Origin: a virus
Length of the DNA: 60,582 nt
Virus record (IMG/VR): IMGVR_UViG_3300047094_000624
Span: 1 to 60,582 of that record
Strand: one strand, 5' to 3'
The translations under genes and the position numbers were made by a program. The notes under the pieces were generated by a model. The model was not told the origin of the DNA. It did not search any database and saw only the letters and a list, made by a program, of their open reading frames with translations. Below, piece after piece: positions 18,178-27,362 of the stretch (its first letter is position 1; each line of letters begins with the position of its first letter).

Positions 18178-18846
18178 CTATCTAACCCAAATCATCCCAA
18201 CATCTGCAGTAGGTCTAAGACCTGCTTCTTGCCACAATCCAGCTTCCCAAATAGGTGCGTTTTCCTCAATCCATTTAGGCAATTCTTCTGCTTTATCTAA
18301 AGAAATGTAGTTAATAGTAGGTTCATCTAAATGATTAACAATAAATTGTGGTGCCCATTCTGTGTAACCTAATCCTTGTAAATATTTTAATTGGTTAACG
18401 TGGTCAGGAACTGTCTCTTTAGTCCATTCAAAACAAAGGTTTCCATGATGTTGAGTCATTCCTTTAAACACAGCCCATTCAGCGCCTTCTACATCTATTT
18501 TTATTAAATCAGGTTTTCCATAAGTTTCAACTAATCTATCTAATGTAATAGTAGATACTTTTATAGTTCTAAATTCTTTACCAGCATAAGGTAGCTCTGA
18601 ACTAGTTAACCAGTCTTTATTAAGAGTAGACAATCCATCTTCTACACATTCATAAAACTCAACTAAATCATCATTAGTATCAGACACAGCAAACCTAAGA
18701 GGAGTTATTAATGGGTGATAAATAAATTGTTTTACTAGTTCTGCATAGACCCTAGGAGCAGGCTCTAATGCTATTACTTCATAGCCTTTTTTTAATCCCG
18801 CTAAAGTAGCGTCTCCTCTATTAGCTCCAATATCAAACAGCAACAT
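18178..18846 (-). CDS. FkbM-family methyltransferase
   Basis: 222 residues. LLFDIGANRGD is the SAM-binding motif I of the FkbM family, followed by VIALEPAPRVYAEL, and IKIDVEGAEWAVFKGM is the characteristic FkbM motif. These enzymes usually O-methylate sugars or polyketide groups. It overlaps the TPR gene by 14 nt and is the last gene of a three-gene carbohydrate cassette, so the substrate is probably a glycan on the virion or the host surface. Confidence 0.88.
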   Translation of the reverse strand: MLLFDIGANRGDATLAGLKKGYEVIALEPAPRVYAELVKQFIYHPLITPLRFAVSDTNDDLVEFYECVEDGLSTLNKDWLTSSELPYAGKEFRTIKVSTITLDRLVETYGKPDLIKIDVEGAEWAVFKGMTQHHGNLCFEWTKETVPDHVNQLKYLQGLGYTEWAPQFIVNHLDEPTINYISLDKAEELPKWIEENAPIWEAGLWQEAGLRPTADVGMIWVR

Positions 18847-19402
18847 TAATCCTCGCTAAGTTACTCTGAACCGATGCTTTATAGTCAGGAGATATATCCA
18901 TAACATCTAGTTGTTTAAATATTTCTGCTGATTCGTCTTTGCGACCTATCCACCAAGCAGATACTGCTTTTTCAAATAGTAAAACATATTCTCCGTGGTA
19001 ATCAGTATTCATAGGTAAAGGTTCTAATTCTAATTTAGAAAACGTTAATCCTACTTGAGCAAAGGTATAGGCTTCTTGCCATTGACCAGCTCTTTCATGA
19101 AATCTAGATAAAAAGAAATATCCTTCTGGTCTGTTAGGTATATGAGAAATAGCTTGAAGTATGCAATTACTTACAGTGTGAGCTCTATCTTTTTGGTCAT
19201 CAAAACATACTGACATTCTTAATAATGCACTATAAGCAAGTAATGGATGTGATTCATATCCATACTCTGCAGTTCTTAAATAAAAAGAAACAGCAGAAGC
19301 AGTCTGGCTTAATTCATCATATTTTTTAGCAATTTCAAAATTAAGTGCTGGGTTATACATATCATGAGCAGCAGACTTAACTAACTCTTCAATTGAACTC
19401 AT
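18833..19402 (-). CDS. TPR-repeat protein
   Basis: 189 residues of helix pairs with tetratricopeptide spacing (ALNFEIAKKYDELSQTASAV, SFYLRTAEYG, GYFFLSRFHERAGQWQEAY, SAWWIGRKDESAEIFKQL). Such TPR segments are often fused to glycosyltransferases or sit next to them. It overlaps both neighbours by 14 nt, which suggests that the three products work together, perhaps with the TPR as scaffold. Confidence 0.75.
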   Translation of the reverse strand: MSSIEELVKSAAHDMYNPALNFEIAKKYDELSQTASAVSFYLRTAEYGYESHPLLAYSALLRMSVCFDDQKDRAHTVSNCILQAISHIPNRPEGYFFLSRFHERAGQWQEAYTFAQVGLTFSKLELEPLPMNTDYHGEYVLLFEKAVSAWWIGRKDESAEIFKQLDVMDISPDYKASVQSNLARINVAV

Positions 19403-20396
19403 AAGTCAAAGCCTCCATAATCATGTCTTCCACTACACCTCTAGGGGTTCTTAAAACAAATGCAGCATTATCTTGGAATCCAAAACTGATTAGTAAATCA
19501 CCTTGAAACTCTGCTATACCCACGCAGAATTCCACGCGGCCATCAAGAAATGTAAACTTGTTAGGAGATAACCCTACCAGATTTAATTGGTCATCCCAAA
19601 CTGCCAACCTATGAAAGTATAGACCATCTTTTTGTCCTAAGTAATTTTTAAACAATATAACTTCGTGATGGATAGATATATACATATTTCCCCAACGTAT
19701 TAATTGAGAACTACCACGTTGGTCTGATGGGGGAGTTAAGTTCTGTCTAAAAGATACTTGGTCACATTTAGGCTCTGTTGGGTGAGCCCTAACTACTTCT
19801 ACTGGAGAGCACCATTTAATAAAATGATAGGGCTTATCTAATATAGGAACCCAGTTCTTCTCACAGTAAGAGTTATTAAGACCGGGTGTAGGAATTCTTA
19901 ATCTTGATACTTCTTTAACATTCCAATTTGCCTTATCTATTTCAATCTTAGATAGTTCCATACGACCTTCGCCATTAGTTGTCGTATCTCTTCTAACTCC
20001 TATTAAGTAGTATTCGTTATCCCATTGAACTAAACGGCAATCTTCTTCTCCTACAAATTCCCATATAGGAGGTACGTCTAGAGCAGAGGTATCTACTTTG
20101 GCATAGTCTGTCATTTTTAAGTTCTTATCAAGACGACATAAGTAATTAGTAGTAACTAGTCTTAAATCTTTTTCTGGATGTAAATATGAAAGTGGCCCCC
20201 ACCTAGAAGAAAACAATTGTTTATTTTCAGCATGGTAAAGGGTGTAGTTAACGTGCCTTAGATTGACTAGAATATCTCCATCATTATCAATAAAAATAGA
20301 TGGGTTCATTAAACCTGTACCTGATGTAAGACCTTTAGATATAACTAACGGTGCTAATTCCCCGCCGTATTGAACGGCTCTTTGTACAAGGTTCAT
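19389..20396 (-). CDS. Beta-propeller glycosidase-like protein
   Basis: 335 residues. The repeated strand pattern with NPSIFIDNDGDILVNLR, GEEDCRLVQWDNEYYLIG and the late GRVEFCVGIAEFQGDLLISFG resembles five-bladed propellers of the GH43/GH130/GH32 superfamily. The acidic residues in DNDGD and EEDCR are where catalytic or binding acids would lie, but I cannot assign a reaction. It is the first gene of the carbohydrate cassette. No ribosome site precedes its ATG: a hairpin and TTGTTTT lie there instead. Confidence 0.7.
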   Translation of the reverse strand: MNLVQRAVQYGGELAPLVISKGLTSGTGLMNPSIFIDNDGDILVNLRHVNYTLYHAENKQLFSSRWGPLSYLHPEKDLRLVTTNYLCRLDKNLKMTDYAKVDTSALDVPPIWEFVGEEDCRLVQWDNEYYLIGVRRDTTTNGEGRMELSKIEIDKANWNVKEVSRLRIPTPGLNNSYCEKNWVPILDKPYHFIKWCSPVEVVRAHPTEPKCDQVSFRQNLTPPSDQRGSSQLIRWGNMYISIHHEVILFKNYLGQKDGLYFHRLAVWDDQLNLVGLSPNKFTFLDGRVEFCVGIAEFQGDLLISFGFQDNAAFVLRTPRGVVEDMIMEALTYEFN

Positions 20397-20405
20397 AAAA
20401 CAAGT

Positions 20406-20433
20406 CTACCCCACCAGTTTCCTGATGGGGTAG
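20406..20433 (-). terminator. Hairpin between the 1372-residue protein and the glycan cassette
   Basis: CTACCCCA and TGGGGTAG form an 8-bp stem that continues with three inner pairs after one mismatch. On the minus strand it is followed by ACTTGTTTT and, at once, the ATG of the next gene. It looks like an intrinsic terminator placed directly before a coding region. Confidence 0.6.
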
Positions 20434-20452
20434 CGCTCGGGTTATTGAAGGG

Positions 20453-23400
20453 TTATGCTTGTGCTTCTGTCCAGGTTAAGCGTCCTATTACCTGTTGGGC
20501 AGTTGTTGAAACGTTAGTTACAACGATTGTTAAAGTATCAGGACCGTCTGGGTACACACCGTTATTTACATAAGGTCCGCCACCGCCAAGGACTGAGTTT
20601 CCTAAATCACGAACATCTGACAAATTAAGTGTAGTTGTTGAGTTTGTTAAGAATCCTCCTGTTACTTCACCACCTTGTAGTATTACAGGGCTACCTGTTG
20701 CTGCAATTGTTGAATAGTCAGCAATTTGAGCAAAAGTAGAGTTTGGAGTAAATCTTTGTCCTCTAATTGCATCAGTCCATAACAAGTTAGCTGTTGATAG
20801 TGGATTGAATGGAGTACCGTTCAAGAATGCTTGTACAAGAACGTTACCTGTTGTTGTGGACAAGAGGGATACACCAAGTGCTCTTAGTTGTAGCTGAGTA
20901 CGGTTAAGAATTTCACGAGCACCAAATGCTGCAGGAACACCGTTGTCAATAGATGGGGAGATACGGATTGACAACAAGGCCTTGGTTGCAGCACCTGAGA
21001 ATGTAAGTGCAACTGATGCAAGTGACACAGCGTTGTTAAGAACAATTGCTGTACCAGATGTTACAGACACTACGAATGTACCTCTTGGAACTGCTGTACC
21101 AGCGTCAGTTACATACATACCAGGCACAATGTTTGTGTTGGATGCAGCTAGTGTGACGTTTACAGATGAACCAGAAGTTGTTCCAGTCGCTGTTGTACCA
21201 GCAAGAGGAGCCAATTGGGTTGGAACTGTTTGACCATATGTGAAGTTTAATGACTTATCATCATCAAAGCGACCATCCATGATTACAGAAGTACCCCAGT
21301 GGCTAATAATTGGAGCAAATGTTGGGAATGATTGTTCAACAGTTGTTGGAGCAGTTGCTGAGAACGTAAAGGTTTGACCTGTAGGACTCATTGGAGGAAT
21401 AATTACTGTTGGGTTTGCAGTAGTTGGGGCTGAAGACAGCACCAAAGTAGTACCTTGGATGTATTCAATCTTTGTACCTTCTGCAAATGCAGGGTGAACA
21501 ATTCTTTGACCAACTTGTAAGTTAGCTGCAGAACCAACTGTTGCTACGTTTGAACCAGCTGCAACTGTTAGAGCAATAGAAGTGTTACCAGTTCCTGCAC
21601 GAACTACACCGGTTATTGTGTTTGAAGTTAAACCTGTGTATGTAACAATTTCTTGAGTTGAGCCGTTTCTGATTGTTGCATTTCCTGGGTAGGAGCTAAA
21701 GGTAACTGAACCAGATACGGCACCTGTGTTGTTTGCAGATAATGTAATTGTGTTACCGCTAATTGCAGTTATTACAGTTCCAGCAGTTACGTTAGATATG
21801 TTAACAAACATACCTGTTGTAAGGTTAGTTGTTGATGCAACCGTGATAGTTGGAGTAGCATTTGAACCAGTACAGGTTGTAGTAGCGACTACTGGACGGT
21901 AGAAACCAGTTGTGTCAGAAACGTTAATTGTAGTATCGGCACCACCAACTGTTGCAGTTGTTTGAGTAAACGCAGGTTGTCCCGATACTTCATAACGAGC
22001 TGGTAAGTTACCAGAACGCATGTAAGCAGATGAATTAACGTTGTTGTTTTGAACTTTGTGGCAGTAAACTACTTCGCCTCTAGGTCCACGGAATCCCCAA
22101 CGAATTGAGCCTGCGCCGTACCATGAATAATCAAGGTAGAACATTTGCATCTTGGTTAGGTCTAATCTGTAACCAGAAGGACCTGTTCCATCAGCTTTGT
22201 CCAAGTTCCATGCAGATTGTGGTGTTTTTACGTCAACTGTTTTTGAAACAATTACGTTATTAGCAGTTGTACCACGGTATGGAGGTGTGATTGTCATCGA
22301 TGTATCAGATGCAATGTTATCAATTCTATATGACTGTCCACGAATAACAATAAGGTCATTAGGCACTAATTGTTTTGTAAACAATGTAGGTGTCTGAGCA
22401 GCGTTGAATTGGGTTACAGTGCTTGAGTTGTTAGTTACAGAAACACGACCTGCAATTTGGAATGTTGAGCTACGACGAACTGCGGATAGAGTTTGTCCGT
22501 CATATTCAAAGAACATACCATTTTGTTGGTCAAAGATACCTAAACGAGCAATTCCACCAGACCAGGTGTCAACTGCAAGAGTTGCATTTCCTGTTGCAGG
22601 CGATACTGCAGGTGTTGAAATTGGAGCATATGTAAATGTATCCAAACCAGTAACACCAACAACTGTAAAGTTACCGTTGTAACCGTTTTCGTTAGCACCA
22701 GAGATGTTTACGATATAACCAGGTTGTAAGTTGTGACGCTCTTTAGTTTTAGCAGCAACTAATGCGCCAGATACTGTTAACGAATCAAGGCTGATTGTAG
22801 GTTTCAAAATAGTTCCTGAAGAAACTTGAATACCTTTACCTGATTGGTAACGGAAGTAACGACGTGTTTGACGAACCAAAGATACGTTGTTGCTACCTGC
22901 GTTTGAAGAGAAAAGAACTCCACCGTCAAATGAGCGATGGATTACTTGACCCTGTGCACGTGTATAGATTGCTGTAAAGAAGTTAATTGTTGTAGTTGAC
23001 AAGGCTGCAGTTGTTGTTTGTGAAATTGAAACAATTGTTCCTTGTACACCAGTTACTACAGTTCCTGCAGGAATACCAGCACCAACTACAGGCATACCAG
23101 CTAGTACGTTTGCTACAGAAGCACATATTAAGAATTGGCTACCTATAACCGCAGTTGCAGTAGTTGTTAATGGGTTGTGTGAGATTGTTCCTGTTGGAGT
23201 TGCATCAGCAACGTATTGGAATACTGTTGGGCTGTTTACAGCGGTTACAGCATAGTTTCCGTTAGGAGCGTTTGTTGTAGCAATTGAGCCGTGTACTGCA
23301 ATTTCGTTACCAACTGACAACCCGTGTGGGGTTGAAGTTGTAACAGTTATGACTTGACCTGAGTTTGTTAATGCTGATGCACCAATTAAGAATGCATCTT

Positions 23401-24571
23401 TATAGTAAGGACCTGTTGCAACAACAGTCTTGTTTGCATCAAAAATTGTTTGAGATGCCCAACCTGTTGGGGTTGAACCTCTTGCTACGTAAGACCATGA
23501 AGTTTCAGATGCTCTACCTGTAACTTGGTAGTTACCGTTTGCACCTAAGTTATAAGTATCAGAAATTAATACTGGAGTTCCAATTGGAGGAGCAACGTTA
23601 ATTGTTACAGTTCCAGCACCTGTTGATTGACCAGTTGTAGAACCAGCAATAACGAATGTTGTTGCAGAAGGAGTTGCGAGAACTTGTGCTGGGATACCAG
23701 ATGTAGTGTTATATCCAGAAGCAGTTACACCAGTAACAGTTACCCATTGTCCTGGGTTAATGTTATGAGCAGAGGCTGTTGTGTAGTACATAAAAGTACC
23801 ATTACCTTGAACACCAGTTGCAGTAGTTGCTACTGTTGTAGTTGCTTGAGTAACTGTAATTGTCTTAGAACCAGCAGTGCTTGTTTGCATATCTGTAACA
23901 GATAATTGGTTAAACAATTGATGTGCAGCATATGGACGCAAGTTAGTTGTGGTAACTGTTTCCCACTTAGATGCTTGTGTACCGTATTCAAAGTCAGTAT
24001 CAATTAGTGCCTGTGGTTCAGAAATACGTAGTTTACCTACTGGGTCAGTAAGCTCTTCTGATGGATTTATTCTTTCGTTAAACTCATCAATAACAATTTG
24101 CAATTTGTCTGTTGCAAACATTCCAGCTGTAGTGGCGTTAAGAACAATTACTGTATTTTCGTTTGCAGCAACTTGACCACCTTGAACATATGTGCCAGTT
24201 ACTGTTGAAGCAACTGTAAATGTTGATGCAGTTGCAGCAGTTACTACTACACCGTTTAAGTTAAATGAGTTTGGTACTGCACCTGTAATTGTTATAATTT
24301 GTCCAGGTGTAAATGTGTTTGCTGCAGTGAATGTTACTGCTGTGCCTGTTGTTGTAGCACCAGTAATTTGTGCAGTTAACTGACCAGTTCCATAAGTAGT
24401 AAGAGAAGTTGCTCTTAATGAAGCGTCAGAGAAGTTGTAAATAACTTGGTTAGTTCTTTCATTTGTAATTAAAACAAGACGTTCTAAAGGAATAATTTTG
24501 TTTTGAATTACTAAAGTTTTTGTGGAAGGGGTTAGTAAGTATCCACCTTCGGTAAATGTTTTTCTTGCCAT
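20453..24571 (-). CDS. Very large virion structural protein with repeated beta modules
   Basis: 1372 residues, rich in Thr, Val, Ala and Gly. The N-terminus (STKTLVIQNKIIPLERLVLI, LQIVIDEFNERINPSEELTD) is non-repetitive; much of the rest is FCCH-like beta repeats (pattern VTxTxxNxxxxGQxIxITG ... FTV). A segment YLDYSWYGAGSIRWGFRGPR near residue 800 and the C-terminal part (RNLGNSVLGGGGPYV-like) resemble large structural proteins of aquatic myoviruses. It is probably a fibre or an appendage tied to the neck or baseplate. No enzymatic motif seen. Confidence 0.75.
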   Translation of the reverse strand: MARKTFTEGGYLLTPSTKTLVIQNKIIPLERLVLITNERTNQVIYNFSDASLRATSLTTYGTGQLTAQITGATTTGTAVTFTAANTFTPGQIITITGAVPNSFNLNGVVVTAATASTFTVASTVTGTYVQGGQVAANENTVIVLNATTAGMFATDKLQIVIDEFNERINPSEELTDPVGKLRISEPQALIDTDFEYGTQASKWETVTTTNLRPYAAHQLFNQLSVTDMQTSTAGSKTITVTQATTTVATTATGVQGNGTFMYYTTASAHNINPGQWVTVTGVTASGYNTTSGIPAQVLATPSATTFVIAGSTTGQSTGAGTVTINVAPPIGTPVLISDTYNLGANGNYQVTGRASETSWSYVARGSTPTGWASQTIFDANKTVVATGPYYKDAFLIGASALTNSGQVITVTTSTPHGLSVGNEIAVHGSIATTNAPNGNYAVTAVNSPTVFQYVADATPTGTISHNPLTTTATAVIGSQFLICASVANVLAGMPVVGAGIPAGTVVTGVQGTIVSISQTTTAALSTTTINFFTAIYTRAQGQVIHRSFDGGVLFSSNAGSNNVSLVRQTRRYFRYQSGKGIQVSSGTILKPTISLDSLTVSGALVAAKTKERHNLQPGYIVNISGANENGYNGNFTVVGVTGLDTFTYAPISTPAVSPATGNATLAVDTWSGGIARLGIFDQQNGMFFEYDGQTLSAVRRSSTFQIAGRVSVTNNSSTVTQFNAAQTPTLFTKQLVPNDLIVIRGQSYRIDNIASDTSMTITPPYRGTTANNVIVSKTVDVKTPQSAWNLDKADGTGPSGYRLDLTKMQMFYLDYSWYGAGSIRWGFRGPRGEVVYCHKVQNNNVNSSAYMRSGNLPARYEVSGQPAFTQTTATVGGADTTINVSDTTGFYRPVVATTTCTGSNATPTITVASTTNLTTGMFVNISNVTAGTVITAISGNTITLSANNTGAVSGSVTFSSYPGNATIRNGSTQEIVTYTGLTSNTITGVVRAGTGNTSIALTVAAGSNVATVGSAANLQVGQRIVHPAFAEGTKIEYIQGTTLVLSSAPTTANPTVIIPPMSPTGQTFTFSATAPTTVEQSFPTFAPIISHWGTSVIMDGRFDDDKSLNFTYGQTVPTQLAPLAGTTATGTTSGSSVNVTLAASNTNIVPGMYVTDAGTAVPRGTFVVSVTSGTAIVLNNAVSLASVALTFSGAATKALLSIRISPSIDNGVPAAFGAREILNRTQLQLRALGVSLLSTTTGNVLVQAFLNGTPFNPLSTANLLWTDAIRGQRFTPNSTFAQIADYSTIAATGSPVILQGGEVTGGFLTNSTTTLNLSDVRDLGNSVLGGGGPYVNNGVYPDGPDTLTIVVTNVSTTAQQVIGRLTWTEAQA

Positions 24572-24574
24572 GTG

Positions 24575-25081
24575 CTAAAAAGCTCCCATCAATAAATCCG
24601 CCGCTGCGAACGGATAAGTCGTTGTTAAAGTTGTAGTAGTAGGACCCACTAAAACTCTTCCTTCAAAAAGAGCACCTGCTGCAGGAGGTGTTAAGAACAC
24701 CAGATAACCGTCGTCATCTACTCTAATTCCATTTGTTGGCGCCAGTGGGTTGTCCCATGTCACAAACGAGTTCTTGACAATTTGAACTATACCATTCAAG
24801 CTTACCAAGAGTCTTAATGAATTACTAACCGTAACAGGGTCTCCGTTATAGGTTAATAAAAACCTTGTTTCTGTACCATTGAATTGGTTGGATAGACTAT
24901 CTAAGATTTGTATCTCAGAAACTGCGCCTGCAACACCCTGAACACCTTGTAGGCCTTGAAGACCTTGAGGTCCTAGGGTTGTGCTTGTTGCTTGCCAGCC
25001 ATAGCCTGTCCAAGTCCAGGTGCGACTTCCAAAGGTATAGACGTCACCAGGAGCCGGCGAATTGGGAAAATCAATTGGCAT
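24575..25081 (-). CDS. Short collagen-like appendage protein with shared N-terminal module
   Basis: 168 residues. The N-terminus MPIDFPNSPAPGDVYTFG ... WTWTGYGW is the module also found at the start of three larger fibre proteins. Only about five Gly-X-Gln triplets follow (residues 37-52), then a C-terminal beta domain of about 115 residues (FLLTYNGDPVTVSNSLRLLV). It is the minimal member of the family and may be a short fibre or a base piece. Confidence 0.8.
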   Translation of the reverse strand: MPIDFPNSPAPGDVYTFGSRTWTWTGYGWQATSTTLGPQGLQGLQGVQGVAGAVSEIQILDSLSNQFNGTETRFLLTYNGDPVTVSNSLRLLVSLNGIVQIVKNSFVTWDNPLAPTNGIRVDDDGYLVFLTPPAAGALFEGRVLVGPTTTTLTTTYPFAAADLLMGAF

Positions 25082-25145
25082 GTTAATTAACTCTTCTGTA
25101 GAAGGGGTATTTTAAGTATACGAGTTTATTTTAAGAATTATTGTG

Positions 25146-25271
25146 TTATTCTCTTGGAGTTTCATCAGTTCTGTTATAACCAATAACTTCATTAGTTTCA
25201 GCGTCCCTGACTTCTGTAACTCTCAAGCCGTCAATAACCCCTAAATCAACCAGCGTTACTTCTGTAGCCAT
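25146..25271 (-). CDS. Tiny acidic protein of unknown function
   Basis: 41 residues (MATEVTLVDLGVIDGLRVTE..., ending NRTDETPRE). Its ATG overlaps the stop of the upstream fibre gene as TAATG, which supports translation. It may be a small chaperone or base protein for the fibre; this is a guess from position only. Confidence 0.55.
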   Translation of the reverse strand: MATEVTLVDLGVIDGLRVTEVRDAETNEVIGYNRTDETPRE

Positions 25272-26488
25272 TATGAACCTCTAAACCATGGGACTTGGTC
25301 CGAAGGACCGTTTATTGTTGTACTTACTAGTAAATCAGTTTGTCCAGTCCTTACGCCACTTATACGAGGACTTAAAGCTCCAATTACACCAGCATTGTTG
25401 TCTCCAAGAGGAGCGTTGTAAATAGTAGGCATAGTAGCTGCAACAACAATATAAGCAAAAGCATATCTAGAACCCGCAGTTAGTGTGTAACTAGCTGGAT
25501 ATCCACCTGTTGTTGAAAACGAACGTGTGTAAGATGTGTAAAGACTATTAAATAAAGTTGTGTCATCTGCTGTACGAGCTACTAATGTAGCTGTAGTGCC
25601 ATCAAATGTGTAAAGCCCCATTCTTGCTGCAGTACAAGAAGCAGCAGGGATACTTGAGTTACCCATAGTTATTTGGGATATTGTCATTGTTTCTAATGGA
25701 GTAAAGAAAGAAAAAGTTATGTAACCAGAGTAACCGTTGTAGGAATGAAGAACGTTATATCTATCTGGTACATCTATTGTTGAAGATGATTGCCCAACTT
25801 TTGTTTGATAATTAGCTAAAAAGCTAGAACCTAATGTATAAGCAGTTCTTACTGAATTAGGAGTTGCTGCTTTAGTAACACTTGTGCTTGATACAGAGTC
25901 TTCTAATTGAACTGCTCCTACAACACTTGTTGTAGATGCTGGAATACCAATTACAGCAGCAGTAGTAGTTCCTGAATTAGTTATAGGAAAACTTACATCT
26001 ACTGTAGTGTTAAAACCTTGTAGGCCTTGAAACCCTTGAGTTCCTTGTACACCTTGATTAGAAATTCCTTGCGTTCCTTGTAGCCCTGTTAATCCTTGAA
26101 TTCCTGAGAAACCAGATGCGGAAACTTCAACCCAAGCGTTATTAGTTCCATCAAATAAATATGTGTATTCAATTCCAGAGTTTGAATCTACCCAACGGTC
26201 TCCTAGTAAAGGACTTACTGGAGGATTTGCATCAAAATAAATTGCAGCATTCGGTCCTTGATTTCCTTGTAATCCTTGCGCACCAAGTAAGCCATCTGTT
26301 CCTTGAGCTCCTTGGATACCAAGTGGTCCTTGAACACCTTGAAAACCAATACCTATTGAACCCTGTGCACCTGTTGTTCCTTGAACAGTTCCAAGAGCAA
26401 GCCAAACTTCGCCGTTCCATTTCCATGAACGGCCGCTATATGTATAAACGTCATCTAGTAAAGGACTAGACGGAAAACTAATTGGCAA
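25271..26488 (-). CDS. Collagen-like tail fibre protein
   Basis: 405 residues from a TTG start. In order: shared N-terminal module (MPISFPSSPLLDDVYTYSG, residues 1-35), Gly-X-Gln triplets, one bead domain (GDRWVDSNSGIEYTYLFDG), further triplets to about residue 165, a beta/helix linker ending LGSSFLANYQTKVGQ, and a C-terminal domain of about 190 residues (ETMTISQITMGNSSIPAA, ARMGLYTFDGTTATLVA) that probably binds the receptor. No chaperone signature is present. Confidence 0.82.
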   Translation of the reverse strand: MPISFPSSPLLDDVYTYSGRSWKWNGEVWLALGTVQGTTGAQGSIGIGFQGVQGPLGIQGAQGTDGLLGAQGLQGNQGPNAAIYFDANPPVSPLLGDRWVDSNSGIEYTYLFDGTNNAWVEVSASGFSGIQGLTGLQGTQGISNQGVQGTQGFQGLQGFNTTVDVSFPITNSGTTTAAVIGIPASTTSVVGAVQLEDSVSSTSVTKAATPNSVRTAYTLGSSFLANYQTKVGQSSSTIDVPDRYNVLHSYNGYSGYITFSFFTPLETMTISQITMGNSSIPAASCTAARMGLYTFDGTTATLVARTADDTTLFNSLYTSYTRSFSTTGGYPASYTLTAGSRYAFAYIVVAATMPTIYNAPLGDNNAGVIGALSPRISGVRTGQTDLLVSTTINGPSDQVPWFRGS

Positions 26489-26524
26489 TTTTTACTCTTT
26501 TCTTTCTACTAAGTATATTGAATT

Positions 26525-27361
26525 TTATAAACTTAAAACTTTTGGATATCTTATAGAACACCAACCTGAACCCCCGCTACCACCCGTACCAATACCAAAA
26601 AATCTTGAGTATGCACCACCACCACCTGAACCAGAGTTAGTAGCACCTGAAGTTGCTGCAGTAGTGTTTTCATCTCCACCATTACCAGCACCTGAACCAC
26701 CAGAACCACCAGGAGAACCTCGAGAAGCAGCACCTCCTCCGCCTGCTTTACTAGATGTCATAGGTGTCCAACCAGAAGTAATTCTTCCCGTACCACCAGT
26801 TCTACCTGAAGCAGTACCGCCAGCACCGCCTCCTCCTCCGCCTGTGTCAGCTGAAGTGTTATTTGCACCAGCATTACCAAAACCGCCACTTGCTGAACTA
26901 GGTTGATTACCCGCACCAGCACCAGTTCCATAAGCACCCGAACCACCACCAGAGCCGCCTGCGCCACCTGCAACACGGTTAGTGTTATTGTTGTCAGAAT
27001 TTCCTCCACGACCGCCACCTTCAGCGATTAAACTACCAAAAGTTGAATTACCACCTTTGCTATTTGCTCCACCACCAGCTCCAATAACAACAGAATTGTT
27101 TCCTTCTAAAGCAGTAGTAGTTGTGTAAATATAACCACCAGCACCTCCGCCACCACCTCCGCCGCCGCCTGCGCCTGAATCAGAAGATGCACCTCCGCCT
27201 CCGCCGCCAATTAAAATAATTTCAACAGGAACATTTTGGTTAACAGTAAATGTGCTAGTACCAGTAGCGGTAAAAGTGTGATAAACATAATTATCATCTG
27301 ATGTAATAACTCCACCAGTTGAAATTACTTTTCCGCGTCTAACTTGAATACCTATTAACAT
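26525..27361 (-). CDS. Glycine-rich receptor-binding-like protein
   Basis: 278 residues from the ATG at 27361; an in-frame start 21 nt upstream would overlap the previous gene. After a beta strand region (YHTFTATGTSTFTVNQNVPV, EIILIGGGG) most of the protein is Gly/Ala/Ser-rich with runs of Gly and turns such as SSASGGFGNAGAN. This layout matches glycine-rich proteins that pack as polyglycine-II sandwiches in phage adhesins. It ends with GGSGWCSIRYPKV. Confidence 0.75.
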   Translation of the reverse strand: MLIGIQVRRGKVISTGGVITSDDNYVYHTFTATGTSTFTVNQNVPVEIILIGGGGGGASSDSGAGGGGGGGGGAGGYIYTTTTALEGNNSVVIGAGGGANSKGGNSTFGSLIAEGGGRGGNSDNNNTNRVAGGAGGSGGGSGAYGTGAGAGNQPSSASGGFGNAGANNTSADTGGGGGGAGGTASGRTGGTGRITSGWTPMTSSKAGGGGAASRGSPGGSGGSGAGNGGDENTTAATSGATNSGSGGGGAYSRFFGIGTGGSGGSGWCSIRYPKVLSL

Positions 27362-27362
27362 T

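Noticed and set aside
20453-24571. Calling the FCCH-like repeats a ubiquitin-activating enzyme
   Set aside because: The similarity is to a small beta domain only; no catalytic parts of an E1 enzyme are present and the context is virion structure.
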